From the NCBI GenBank assembly GCA_029821455.1, contig JALGTI010000008.1, positions 1-22,476 of the forward strand: a DNA stretch of 22,476 bases. The letters run 5' to 3'. The notes beneath the pieces were generated by a model that was not told where the DNA came from, did not search any database, and saw only the letters and a program-made list of their open reading frames with translations. Both the position numbers and the translations under genes were made by a program. Source of the DNA: Candidatus Zipacnadia bacterium. Its GTDB lineage: Bacteria; Armatimonadota; Zipacnadia; Zipacnadales; Zipacnadaceae. Shown here piece by piece: positions 7,560 through 14,178 of this stretch (position 1 is its first letter; every line of letters starts with the position of its first letter).

Positions 7560-7588
7560 TTGCATAAATGCCCCGCGTTCGCTATAAT
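7560..7588 (+). promoter_or_regulatory. Sigma70-type promoter of the cold-shock gene
   Basis: The -35 hexamer is TTGCAT (7560-7565), the spacer is 17 bp, and the -10 hexamer is a perfect TATAAT (7583-7588). Transcription would start near 7595, leaving a leader of about 120 nt before the start codon at 7719. That is long for a 79-residue gene but usual for cold-shock genes. Confidence 0.8.
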
Positions 7589-7593
7589 GGCGG

Positions 7594-7711
7594 GCACCGC
7601 ACAGAGCCTCTGGCCTGGCGGTGCTTGTCTCTGATGTTCCGGCCCTGCCATATGGACAATCTCCATAGGCGTTCGGACACACAGCTAGACAGGCCACTTA
7701 TCCTATGGAGG
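7594..7711 (+). promoter_or_regulatory. Structured cold-shock mRNA leader, possible RNA thermosensor
   Basis: Near the predicted transcript start, GCACCGC (7594-7600) can pair with GCGGTGC (7618-7624) around a smaller CAGA/TCTG hairpin. Further down, three related segments form a switch. TATGGA (7651-7656) can pair with TCCATA (7662-7667) in a 6-bp hairpin with a five-base loop. Alternatively CTCCATAGG (7661-7669) can pair perfectly over nine bases with CCTATGGAG (7702-7710), which contains most of the ribosome binding site TGGAGG (7706-7711). The two pairings exclude each other. This fits a translation switch, but folding was judged by eye. Confidence 0.55.
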
Positions 7712-7718
7712 TTGATCT

Positions 7719-7958
7719 ATGCCGACGGGTAAAGTCAAGTGGTTCAATGATCAGAAGGGGTACGGGTTCATCGAGCGCGATGATGGGGAGGATGTGTTCG
7801 TCCACTACACGGCTATTGCGGGCGAAGGGTATCGCTCCCTCACCGAGGGCTCCGTTGTGGAGTTCGATATCCAGCAGGACACAAAAGGTCCGCGCGCTGT
7901 CAATGTTGTGGTGACCCAGGCTGCCGAGGCGCCGCCGCGTAACACGGACGCCTGGTAG
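7719..7958 (+). CDS. csp: Cold-shock domain protein (CspA family)
   Basis: A small single-stranded RNA/DNA-binding OB-fold protein that melts mRNA structure at low temperature. The 79 residues contain KVKWFNDQKGYGFI with the RNP1 motif KGYGFI (13-18) and the RNP2 motif VFVHY (26-30). The conserved VEFDIQQDTKGPRAVNV end of the domain is also present. It is about ten residues longer than CspA because of a polar tail (about 67-79, ending NTDAW). The start ATG 7719 is set by TGGAGG seven bases upstream. It has its own promoter and stands alone, with a strong hairpin downstream, so it is monocistronic. It may be a constitutive or a cold-induced member; the leader favours post-transcriptional control. 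Confidence 0.96.
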   Translation: MPTGKVKWFNDQKGYGFIERDDGEDVFVHYTAIAGEGYRSLTEGSVVEFDIQQDTKGPRAVNVVVTQAAEAPPRNTDAW

Positions 7959-8030
7959 CATCCGGGGATGCCCGCGTCTATCCTGTAGTTTCTAGCCGGG
8001 CCGGGTTTCCGGCGACGGGGCTGCTAACAG

Positions 8031-8060
8031 AGGTGCCGTCCGGCGGGCGAGACGGCACCT
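8031..8060 (+). terminator. Strong hairpin after csp, probable terminator
   Basis: AGGTGCCGTC (8031-8040) and GACGGCACCT (8051-8060) form a perfect 10-bp stem around a 10-base loop, 72 bp after the csp stop codon. The following sequence, TGTCGTG, has no run of T, so termination may be weak or the hairpin may protect the 3' end. A smaller GCATCC/GGATGC hairpin lies directly at the stop codon (7958-7971). Confidence 0.55.
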
Positions 8061-8171
8061 TGTCGTGCCGCTAACTGTCCGCCCCGGTGGGCAGCGGCAT
8101 GTTGCTGCGCGAGTTGTCTGGTCCGCTGACACCCGGTCTCTCGGTGTAGTCTAACGTCTCAGGAGCCACCT

Positions 8172-10136
8172 ATGGCTGCCGCTCCGATACCGGCTACTGA
8201 GGCTCCACCTACCAAACGCATCACCGGCCTCACCCTCCGCGCCCTGCTCCTGGCAACCTTCTTCACCTTCCTCTCGGCGTGGTGGGAGCGTGGCAGCGCC
8301 TTGCTGACGGGCACCTGTCTCATTGGTGAGGCAATCCCTCCGGTTGCGGCTCTCGCCTTCCTGCTGGTGATGGTGGCTGCCAACTTCATCCTGGCCAGAT
8401 GGGCGCCGCGCTGGCAGCTCAGCCGCGCCGAGATACTGGTCGTCTATGCGTTCCTGACCTGCGCCACCATCATCTCCTCCTTTGGCGTCATTGGCTCGGC
8501 TCTCCCGACCGGCATCTCCTTCTTCTACTTTGATGCTTCCGACCACAATCTCAAGCAGTTCTGGGACTACATCCCTAGTTGGTTTGCGCCCCGCGACATG
8601 GATGTTGTCATCCACTGGTTTGAGGGGGCCCCCGGAGGCATCGTTCCGTGGAAGGCATGGCTGGTGCCTCTGGGGATGCTGACACTGTACTGGACCCTTC
8701 AGTTTGGCACGATTCTGTGTGTGATGGTGCTGTTGCGAGCTCAGTGGTGCGAGCGCGAGCGCCTCAGCTTCCCTCTGGTGGAGATGGCCCATGAAATAAG
8801 CGGGGGCAAGACTCCGCACCCCGAAGACCCCCGCCTCTTCGCCAACCCCTATATGTGGATAGGCTTTGGTCTGGCCGCGGCGTTTAACCTCACGAACATT
8901 GCCAACGCGTTCAATCCGGCTTTCCCATCTATCGGCAATTATATCCAGGTGGGTGCCTCGTTCCGCGAGTGGCCGTTGAGCGTGATCAAAGACGTAGTCA
9001 TCCGCATGAATCCCCTACTGTTCGGCATCGGCTACCTCACACCACTACCGATCCTGTTCACCGTGTGGGCCGTCTATTGGATCCTACAGGTCATCAGAGT
9101 ATTGGTTGCCGGTGCAGGCATTGACGATCCCAATATCCCTTATGTCAAAGAGCAGGCCGGCGGGGCATACTTCGCTCTGGCCTTTGCGCTGTTGTGGGTC
9201 GCACGTCACCATCTTGCCACTGTATTCCGCTCAGCGCTGGGCCTGCGGCACGCTGATGACTCGCAGGAGGCAATGCCGCACCGCCTGGCTGTGTTTGGTG
9301 CCATCTTTGGCTTCGTCGGTATGCTTGCCTTTGGCCGCGCCACCGGTATTCCGCTGGCCATCGGTTTGTTTTGGTTCGGTGCAGTTGTGCTTCGCAGCGT
9401 CACCTTCGCTCGTATCAGGGCCGAGAGCGGGATGCCGGACAACTGGCTCAACCCCTACTACATCCAGGAGCAGACCGTGCTGGACGCCTTGGGCACCAGG
9501 GGCATTCTGCAGCGCTATGGCTGGGGCGCTCTGGTGGGCCTCAAGCTCATGGTTTACGTCCACAGGGGTTACTTCAGCGCCACGTCCGCCTTCCAGATGG
9601 AAGCCCTCCAGATGACCGACCGCGCCAACATCAACCGCAGGCAGATGGCTGCGGCTCTAATGTTGGCCTTGCTGATCGGGGCTGGCTTCGCTCACTGGAT
9701 CAGGCTCAAGACAATCTACGATGTGGGGATGCTTCACATCAAGGAATGGTACTACACTGACTACAGCCAACTGCTCGCCTGGGCGGACGGCAACCACGAG
9801 CCGACTGACTATACGCGGCTCTTCTTACAGGCGATGGGTGGCGTGATCGCCCTTGCGTTGGTCATTATCCGCAACGCTTATATCCAGTTCCCAATTGACC
9901 CGCTGGGGTACGTTATGGCGCTCCAGGACGGCTATCTCCTGTGGGGCCCCTGCTTCTTTGCCTGGGTTATCAAGAAGCTGGTGCTGATGTTGGGTGGCGC
10001 CCGGCTCTATCGTCGCCTGCTTCCTCTCTTCATCGGAGTCGTGCTCGGACATTTCTTCGTCGGCGCCATCGTCTGGGGTCTACTGAGCCAGTCCGAACAC
10101 CCCGTGTTCAAGCGCTACTACCTCTACTTCGGATAG
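8172..10136 (+). CDS. Large polytopic membrane protein, DUF6785/DUF6784-like
   Basis: A 654-residue protein with about a dozen hydrophobic segments and no enzyme motif that I can name. It resembles the uncharacterised DUF6785/DUF6784 membrane proteins common in Armatimonadota and Planctomycetes, remotely like oligopeptide-transporter (OPT) proteins. Recognisable phrases are IHWFEGAPGGIVPWKAW (about 149-165), a loop with RAQWCERERLSFPLVEMAHEI (about 190-210) and AESGMPDNWLNPYY (about 418-431). The start ATG 8172 follows AGGAG with a six-base gap. Transport is a reasonable guess from the topology; the substrate is unknown. It stands alone between csp and the dnaK promoter. There is no signal peptide beyond the first helix (about 22-40) and no sign of disruption. 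Confidence 0.8.
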   Translation: MAAAPIPATEAPPTKRITGLTLRALLLATFFTFLSAWWERGSALLTGTCLIGEAIPPVAALAFLLVMVAANFILARWAPRWQLSRAEILVVYAFLTCATIISSFGVIGSALPTGISFFYFDASDHNLKQFWDYIPSWFAPRDMDVVIHWFEGAPGGIVPWKAWLVPLGMLTLYWTLQFGTILCVMVLLRAQWCERERLSFPLVEMAHEISGGKTPHPEDPRLFANPYMWIGFGLAAAFNLTNIANAFNPAFPSIGNYIQVGASFREWPLSVIKDVVIRMNPLLFGIGYLTPLPILFTVWAVYWILQVIRVLVAGAGIDDPNIPYVKEQAGGAYFALAFALLWVARHHLATVFRSALGLRHADDSQEAMPHRLAVFGAIFGFVGMLAFGRATGIPLAIGLFWFGAVVLRSVTFARIRAESGMPDNWLNPYYIQEQTVLDALGTRGILQRYGWGALVGLKLMVYVHRGYFSATSAFQMEALQMTDRANINRRQMAAALMLALLIGAGFAHWIRLKTIYDVGMLHIKEWYYTDYSQLLAWADGNHEPTDYTRLFLQAMGGVIALALVIIRNAYIQFPIDPLGYVMALQDGYLLWGPCFFAWVIKKLVLMLGGARLYRRLLPLFIGVVLGHFFVGAIVWGLLSQSEHPVFKRYYLYFG

Positions 10137-10207
10137 GGTTAGCGCAGCAGCCTGGCAACCTGTTTGGGTAGCTTGCCAAACTTCCTGATAAAAAAACCAG
10201 AAAAGGT

Positions 10208-10237
10208 CTTGACAACAATATGCTCAAGGTTTATAAT
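10208..10237 (+). promoter_or_regulatory. dnaK promoter overlapped by a HAIR-type HspR operator
   Basis: A consensus -35 TTGACA (10209-10214), 17-bp spacer and consensus -10 TATAAT (10232-10237) form a near-ideal sigma70 promoter. The inverted repeat CTTGACA-N7-GCTCAAG (10208-10228) covers the -35 box and most of the spacer. It matches the HspR-associated HAIR consensus CTTGAGT-N7-ACTCAAG in 11 of 14 arm positions. An hspR gene lies four genes downstream in the same run, so autoregulated repression is likely. Confidence 0.85.
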
Positions 10238-10261
10238 ACCAGCACAGTCAAGAACACATAC

Positions 10262-10275
10262 GCCGCTTCGGCGGC
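10262..10275 (+). promoter_or_regulatory. UUCG-tetraloop hairpin in the dnaK leader
   Basis: GCCGC (10262-10266), loop TTCG and GCGGC (10271-10275) form a 5-bp stem closed by C-G over a UUCG loop, one of the most stable RNA tetraloops. It sits about 18 nt after the predicted transcript start and 15 nt before the ribosome binding site AAGGTGGT. It may protect the 5' end of the mRNA. Confidence 0.6.
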
Positions 10276-10305
10276 TATTTCACGGTTTGAAGGTGGTGAA
10301 CGACA

Positions 10306-12192
10306 ATGGCAAAGGCAATCGGAATCGACTTAGGGACCACCAACTCCTGTGTGGCAATTATGGAAGGTGATCAGCCCACGGTAATAGTCAACCCGGATGG
10401 CGAGCGGATTATGCCGTCGGTGGTGGGCTTCTCCAAGAGTGGAGAGCGGCTGGTGGGGCGGCAGGCCAAGCGCCAGGCGGTACTCAACCCCGAGCGTACG
10501 GTCAGCTCCATCAAGCGCAGGATGGGCACTCGCGACGTGTCAACCATTGACGGAAAGGACTACACACCTGAGCAGATTTCGGGGATGATTCTTCAGAAGC
10601 TCAAGGCCGACGCTGAGGCCTATCTGGGCGAAGAGGTCAAGCAGGCGGTCATCACGGTGCCAGCCTACTTCAATGATGCCCAGCGCACTGCGACCAAGCA
10701 GGCCGGGGAGATCGCTGGCCTGGAGGTGCTGCGCATCATCAATGAGCCGACAGCGGCTGCGCTGGCGTATGGCCATGGCCAGCAGGCGAAGGAAGCCACA
10801 ATCCTAGTCTATGACCTTGGTGGTGGCACCTTTGACGTGTCCATCCTGGATGTAGAGATCACGGCCGCCGAGGAGGAGCGGGACGCCTATCACGTCCTGG
10901 CCACATCAGGCGACACGCGTCTGGGCGGGGATGACTTCGATGAGCTGCTGGTTGACTATATCGCCGATGAATTCCAGAAAGAGAACAATGTGGACCTCAG
11001 ACAGGACCGCCAGGCCCTCCAGCGACTGCGTGAAGCGGCAGAGAAGGCCAAGTGCGAGCTGTCAACCACCCAGCAGACCGCCATCAGCCTGCCCTTCATC
11101 AGCCATGCCGAGGGCGTTGGGCCTCTGCACCTGGAGATGACCATCACCCGCGCCAAGCTGGAGGAACTCATTGATGATCTCGTCCAGAAGACGGAGGTCT
11201 CAGTCAAGCAGGCCCTGTCGGACGCGGGACTGACGAAAGATGACATTGATGAGGTCATCCTAGTCGGCGGCTCCACCCGCATTCCGACGGTACAGGAGTT
11301 ACTCAGGAAGCTCACGGGCAAGGAGCCCCACAAGGACCTCAACCCCGACGAAGTGGTAGCGATGGGGGCGGCGATTCAGGCCGCTATACTAAGTGGCGGC
11401 GCTGATAGCATCGTGTTGATGGATGTCACCCCTCTCAGCCTCGGCGTCGAGACCCTGGGCGACGTATGCGACGTGGTGATCCCGCGCAACACCAATATCC
11501 CCACGCGCGACACACGCATCTACTCTACCGCTAGCGACATGCAGACGACCGTGGAGATCAACGTGTTGCAAGGCGAGCGCCCCCGCGCCAGCCAAAACAC
11601 CTCACTGGGCCGCTTCCACCTGACCGGAATCCCGCCGGCTCCGCGTGGGCTGCCACAGATTGAGGTGACCTTTGACATTGACGCTAACGGCATCCTGCAC
11701 GTCACAGCCAAGGACAAGGCCACCAATAAAGAGCAGGACATCACCATCACTGGCTCCGGCCAGTTGTCTGATGAAGATGTCCAGCGGATGGTCAAGGAGG
11801 CCGAGGCGCACGCCGAGGAGGACCGCAAGTTCAAAGAGCTGGCCGAGGCCCGTAACCAAGGCGACGCTCTGGCCTATCAGCTTGAGAAGACCCTCAACGA
11901 CCTTGGCGACAAGGTCTCCGAGAGCGACAAGTCGGACATACAGGCGAAGATTGAGGCTCTGCGTGAAGCAGCCAAGGGTGACGACGCGGCGGCCATCCGC
12001 GCCAAGATGGATGAGGTCCAGCAGGCCTTTAGCAGCGTCTCAGAGCAGATGTATCAGCAAGCTGCCGCCGAGGCCCAACAGCAGGCTGCTCAACAACAGG
12101 CGGAGGGCACCACTGGCGAGCCAACCGAGGCAGCCAGCGGCGGCGACGATGACGTGATTGATGCTGAGTTCGAGGCCAGCGACGAAAGCTAG
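10306..12192 (+). CDS. dnaK: Hsp70 chaperone DnaK
   Basis: This is the ATP-driven Hsp70 that binds exposed hydrophobic peptides in the cytoplasm. At 628 residues it is standard in length. The phosphate-binding motif IGIDLGTTNSC (5-15), NEPTAAALAYG (146-156), VYDLGGGTFDVS (168-179) and VILVGGSTRIP (317-327) define the ATPase domain. The linker DVTPLSLGVET (373-383) leads to the substrate domain, and the tail ends with the usual DDVIDAEFE after a Gln/Ala-rich lid end. Slightly unusual is a segment of about seven extra residues (around 184-197, AAEEERDA) compared with common DnaK. ATG 10306 follows AAGGTGGTG by seven bases. It is the first gene after the HAIR promoter. grpE does not follow it here, unlike in many genomes. 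Confidence 0.98.
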   Translation: MAKAIGIDLGTTNSCVAIMEGDQPTVIVNPDGERIMPSVVGFSKSGERLVGRQAKRQAVLNPERTVSSIKRRMGTRDVSTIDGKDYTPEQISGMILQKLKADAEAYLGEEVKQAVITVPAYFNDAQRTATKQAGEIAGLEVLRIINEPTAAALAYGHGQQAKEATILVYDLGGGTFDVSILDVEITAAEEERDAYHVLATSGDTRLGGDDFDELLVDYIADEFQKENNVDLRQDRQALQRLREAAEKAKCELSTTQQTAISLPFISHAEGVGPLHLEMTITRAKLEELIDDLVQKTEVSVKQALSDAGLTKDDIDEVILVGGSTRIPTVQELLRKLTGKEPHKDLNPDEVVAMGAAIQAAILSGGADSIVLMDVTPLSLGVETLGDVCDVVIPRNTNIPTRDTRIYSTASDMQTTVEINVLQGERPRASQNTSLGRFHLTGIPPAPRGLPQIEVTFDIDANGILHVTAKDKATNKEQDITITGSGQLSDEDVQRMVKEAEAHAEEDRKFKELAEARNQGDALAYQLEKTLNDLGDKVSESDKSDIQAKIEALREAAKGDDAAAIRAKMDEVQQAFSSVSEQMYQQAAAEAQQQAAQQQAEGTTGEPTEAASGGDDDVIDAEFEASDES

Positions 12193-12200
12193 GCGGGACC

Positions 12201-12263
12201 CTGACCTACCCCCTAACCCCCTGCCTGTTCCCCTGAGCCTGCCGAAGGGAAGGGAGGGGAACA
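12201..12263. repeat. C-rich intergenic repeat and hairpin in the dnaK-dnaJ gap
   Basis: A 27-nt segment (12201-12227, core CCTACCCCCTAACCCCCT) recurs at 14032-14058 with two mismatches. Next, TGTTCCCCT (12226-12234) pairs perfectly with AGGGGAACA (12255-12263). The loop holds CCCTGAGCCTGCCGAAGGG (12231-12249), itself a known-looking dispersed repeat. The hairpin stands between dnaK and dnaJ without a T-run and could lower downstream expression or stabilise dnaK mRNA. Confidence 0.65.
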
Positions 12264-12317
12264 AGAGGGGCACGCCAGGTGGGTCTGCGCGACATGAAGT
12301 GAGTAGTGGAGAAACCG

Positions 12318-13436
12318 ATGGCAGAGCAGGACTTCTACGAATTGCTGGGCGTTGAGAGGAATGCTTCGGCTGATGAGATAAAGCGGGCGTACCGCAAGGC
12401 GGCGCGTAAGTACCATCCGGATGTGAATCCAAACGACCCGCAGGCCGAGGACAAGTACAAACAGATCAGTCAGGCATTTGAGGTGCTCTCAGACCCGGAG
12501 AAACGTCGCAAGTACGACCAGTTCGGCCATGCCTACCAGCAGGCCCAGCAGACCGGCCAGTGGACGGGCGACTTCCGGAACTTCGTCTATACTACTGGCG
12601 GCGCGGCCAGCTTTGAGGACCTCTTCGGTGAGATCTTTGGAAACCTTGGAGGCTTCGGCGGACGAGCACGAACCCGTGTGGGAACTGCCCAGCGTGGCCC
12701 CCAGCGTGGTCAGGACATCGTCTACGAGATGCCCATCAGCTTCGCCGATGCCATCAAGGGCGGGGAAAAGAGCATCACCCTAACCCTGGCCGACCGCTGC
12801 CCGGAGTGCGATGGCCTCGGTGGGAAGGCGGAGACGTGTCCGGCCTGTGGGGGCAGTGGCCAGAGTTCGCAGAGCGGCTTCTTAGGGATGCCGATGAGTT
12901 GCCCACAGTGTCACGGCACTGGTGAGGTCATCCAGCAGCGCTGCGCAGTCTGTCGGGGAAGTGGCGAGGTTACACGCACCCGCAATATCAACGTGAAAAT
13001 CCCGGCTGGTGTGAAGACCGGGTCTAAAGTACGTTTGGCCGGCGAGGGGGGGCACGGCTACAAGGGCGGCTCCAACGGCGACCTGATACTACAGATGCGT
13101 ATCGAGCCCCACTCGTTCTTTGAGCGGGATGGTGATGACATTTGGGCGAAGGTGCCCATAAGCTTCATCGAAGCAGCCCTGGGGGACAAGATTGAGGTGC
13201 CAACCGTCTGGGGCACCGGCACCATTACCATCCCGCCGGGGACCAAGAGCGGGCAGGTCTTCCGCATCAAAGGCCAGGGCGTGCCCAAGGTCGGAGGCAA
13301 GGGCCAAGGTGACGAGTATGTCGAGGTGTACATCACCACACCCAAGAAAACCACCAAGCGCCAGCGCGAACTGATCGAGCAACTCAAGGAAGCATGGACT
13401 GAGGACCCCAGGGCCGCTATGCCCAAGGGATTGTAA
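12318..13436 (+). CDS. dnaJ: Hsp40 co-chaperone DnaJ
   Basis: DnaJ delivers substrates to DnaK and stimulates its ATPase. The 372-residue protein is a full type I member. It has a J domain (1-70) with the HPD triad at 33-35 and a short Gly/Phe-rich stretch (about 93-118). Four CxxCxGxG-type zinc repeats follow (CPECDGLG from 161, CPACGGSG, CPQCHGTG, CAVCRGSG to 216), then the C-terminal substrate domains. ATG 12318 is preferred to the GTG at 12306 because GGAGA lies five bases before it and the family N-terminus then starts at MAEQDFYELLGV. The gene lies 125 bp after dnaK across a repeat hairpin, and is followed after four bases by a microprotein gene. Confidence 0.97.
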   Translation: MAEQDFYELLGVERNASADEIKRAYRKAARKYHPDVNPNDPQAEDKYKQISQAFEVLSDPEKRRKYDQFGHAYQQAQQTGQWTGDFRNFVYTTGGAASFEDLFGEIFGNLGGFGGRARTRVGTAQRGPQRGQDIVYEMPISFADAIKGGEKSITLTLADRCPECDGLGGKAETCPACGGSGQSSQSGFLGMPMSCPQCHGTGEVIQQRCAVCRGSGEVTRTRNINVKIPAGVKTGSKVRLAGEGGHGYKGGSNGDLILQMRIEPHSFFERDGDDIWAKVPISFIEAALGDKIEVPTVWGTGTITIPPGTKSGQVFRIKGQGVPKVGGKGQGDEYVEVYITTPKKTTKRQRELIEQLKEAWTEDPRAAMPKGL

Positions 13437-13440
13437 GACA

Positions 13441-13560
13441 ATGGGTATCTTCTTTGGCTTAGGCATTTTTGAGATACTAACACTGCTGGTCGTGGTGGCG
13501 ATGATAGCCGGTATTGGTGTGGTGGTTGGTTTCGTGTTGGGGAGGAGGGACAGACGTTAG
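13441..13560 (+). CDS. 39-residue single-span membrane microprotein in the dnaJ-hspR gap
   Basis: ATG 13441 opens a 40-codon frame ending in TAG at 13558-13560, four bases after the dnaJ stop. The product begins MGIFFGLGIFEILTLLVVVA and continues MIAGIGVVVGFVLGRRDRR. It is one long hydrophobic helix with a basic C-terminus, which predicts one membrane span with the tail in the cytoplasm. The last codons of dnaJ contain AAGGGA at 13425-13430 as a possible ribosome binding site, so translation may be coupled to dnaJ. I know no family. The tight spacing, the codon-clean frame and the simple membrane topology argue for a real gene; the small size keeps confidence moderate. It could be a heat-shock-induced membrane peptide. 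Confidence 0.6.
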   Translation: MGIFFGLGIFEILTLLVVVAMIAGIGVVVGFVLGRRDRR

Positions 13561-13598
13561 GCCGGCCACCGGTGCCGACACAGTCAACTCGGTAGATC

Positions 13599-13619
13599 GG
13601 GCTTCCAACCCGACACGTG
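13599..13619. repeat. Weak GGCTTCCAACCC-type intergenic repeat
   Basis: GGGCTTCCAACCCGACACGTG is a diverged relative of the GTAGGCTTCCAGCC repeats at 2136, 14085 and 17151. It lies in the gap before hspR. The likeness is short and could be chance. Confidence 0.35.
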
Positions 13620-13653
13620 ACAGACAGCCAGCAAGCGACAGGGGATTGCTCTT

Positions 13654-14031
13654 ATGGACACGGGAAACGCCAACAGAGAGCCTCTCTACTACATAAGCGT
13701 AGCGGCTCGCTTGGTGTGCGTACACCCGCAGACGCTGCGGATGTATGAGCGGATCGGGCTGATTGAGCCCGAGCGCACACCCAACAATGTGCGGCTGTAT
13801 TCGGACGCTGACATCGAGCGCCTGCGTCGCATCCAGCGGCTGACGCAGGAACTGGGCGTGAATCTGGCCGGCGTTGAGGTGATTCTCAGCCTACTTGACA
13901 AGATTGACCAGATGCAGGAGGAGATAGAGAGACTACAGTACGAGCTTGAGCACGGCCCTAAACAGCTCCCGCCACCTGAGCAGCCTCGCAGTGCCAGCCG
14001 CGGAGTGCGCATTGAGATAGGAGAGGGCTGA
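13654..14031 (+). CDS. hspR: MerR-family heat-shock repressor HspR
   Basis: HspR represses dnaK-type operons by binding HAIR operators, and in Streptomyces it needs DnaK as co-repressor. The 125-residue protein opens with the HspR signature PLYYISVAARLVCVHPQTLR (10-29), a winged-helix DNA-binding domain. YERIGLIEPERT and NVRLYSDADIERLRRIQ (about 45-61) follow, then LTQELGVNLAGVEVIL. A coiled coil for dimerisation (about 78-100) and a Pro-rich tail ending VRIEIGEG complete it. Its place in the dnaK run and the HAIR site over the dnaK promoter agree. ATG 13654 has AGGGGA about nine bases upstream. The corresponding operator is not repeated clearly in front of this gene, so it is probably expressed from the dnaK promoter. 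Confidence 0.95.
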   Translation: MDTGNANREPLYYISVAARLVCVHPQTLRMYERIGLIEPERTPNNVRLYSDADIERLRRIQRLTQELGVNLAGVEVILSLLDKIDQMQEEIERLQYELEHGPKQLPPPEQPRSASRGVRIEIGEG

Positions 14032-14102
14032 CTTACCTACCCCCTAACCCCCTCCCTGAAGGGGCGGGGAACCGGGTGGGTAGGGTAAGCTTCCAGCTTG
14101 CG
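14032..14102. repeat. C-rich repeat with hairpin, plus GTAAGCTTCCAGCTTG repeat, before clpC
   Basis: 14032-14058 is a near copy of 12201-12227. CCTACCC (14036-14042) can pair with GGGTAGG (14078-14084), and a CCCC/GGGG pairing lies inside, so the whole forms an imperfect hairpin right after hspR. GTAAGCTTCCAGCTTGCG (14085-14102) follows, a variant of the GTAGGCTTCCAGCC repeat. Confidence 0.65.
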
Positions 14103-14178
14103 CGGTCCGCAGGGCCGACAGGCAAGGGTACTTGTCGTACGGGGCTTGAGGCGGTCGCATAAGGGTGAGTGAGATAGT

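Noticed and set aside
10162..10181. GTTTGG/CCAAAC hairpin between the membrane protein and the dnaK promoter
   Set aside because: The stem is short and AT-containing, and no T-run follows on the plus strand; not strong enough to call a terminator.
14145..14163. Possible second HAIR site before clpC, starting CTTGAG
   Set aside because: Only the left half-site is present; the right arm needed at the N7 spacing is missing.
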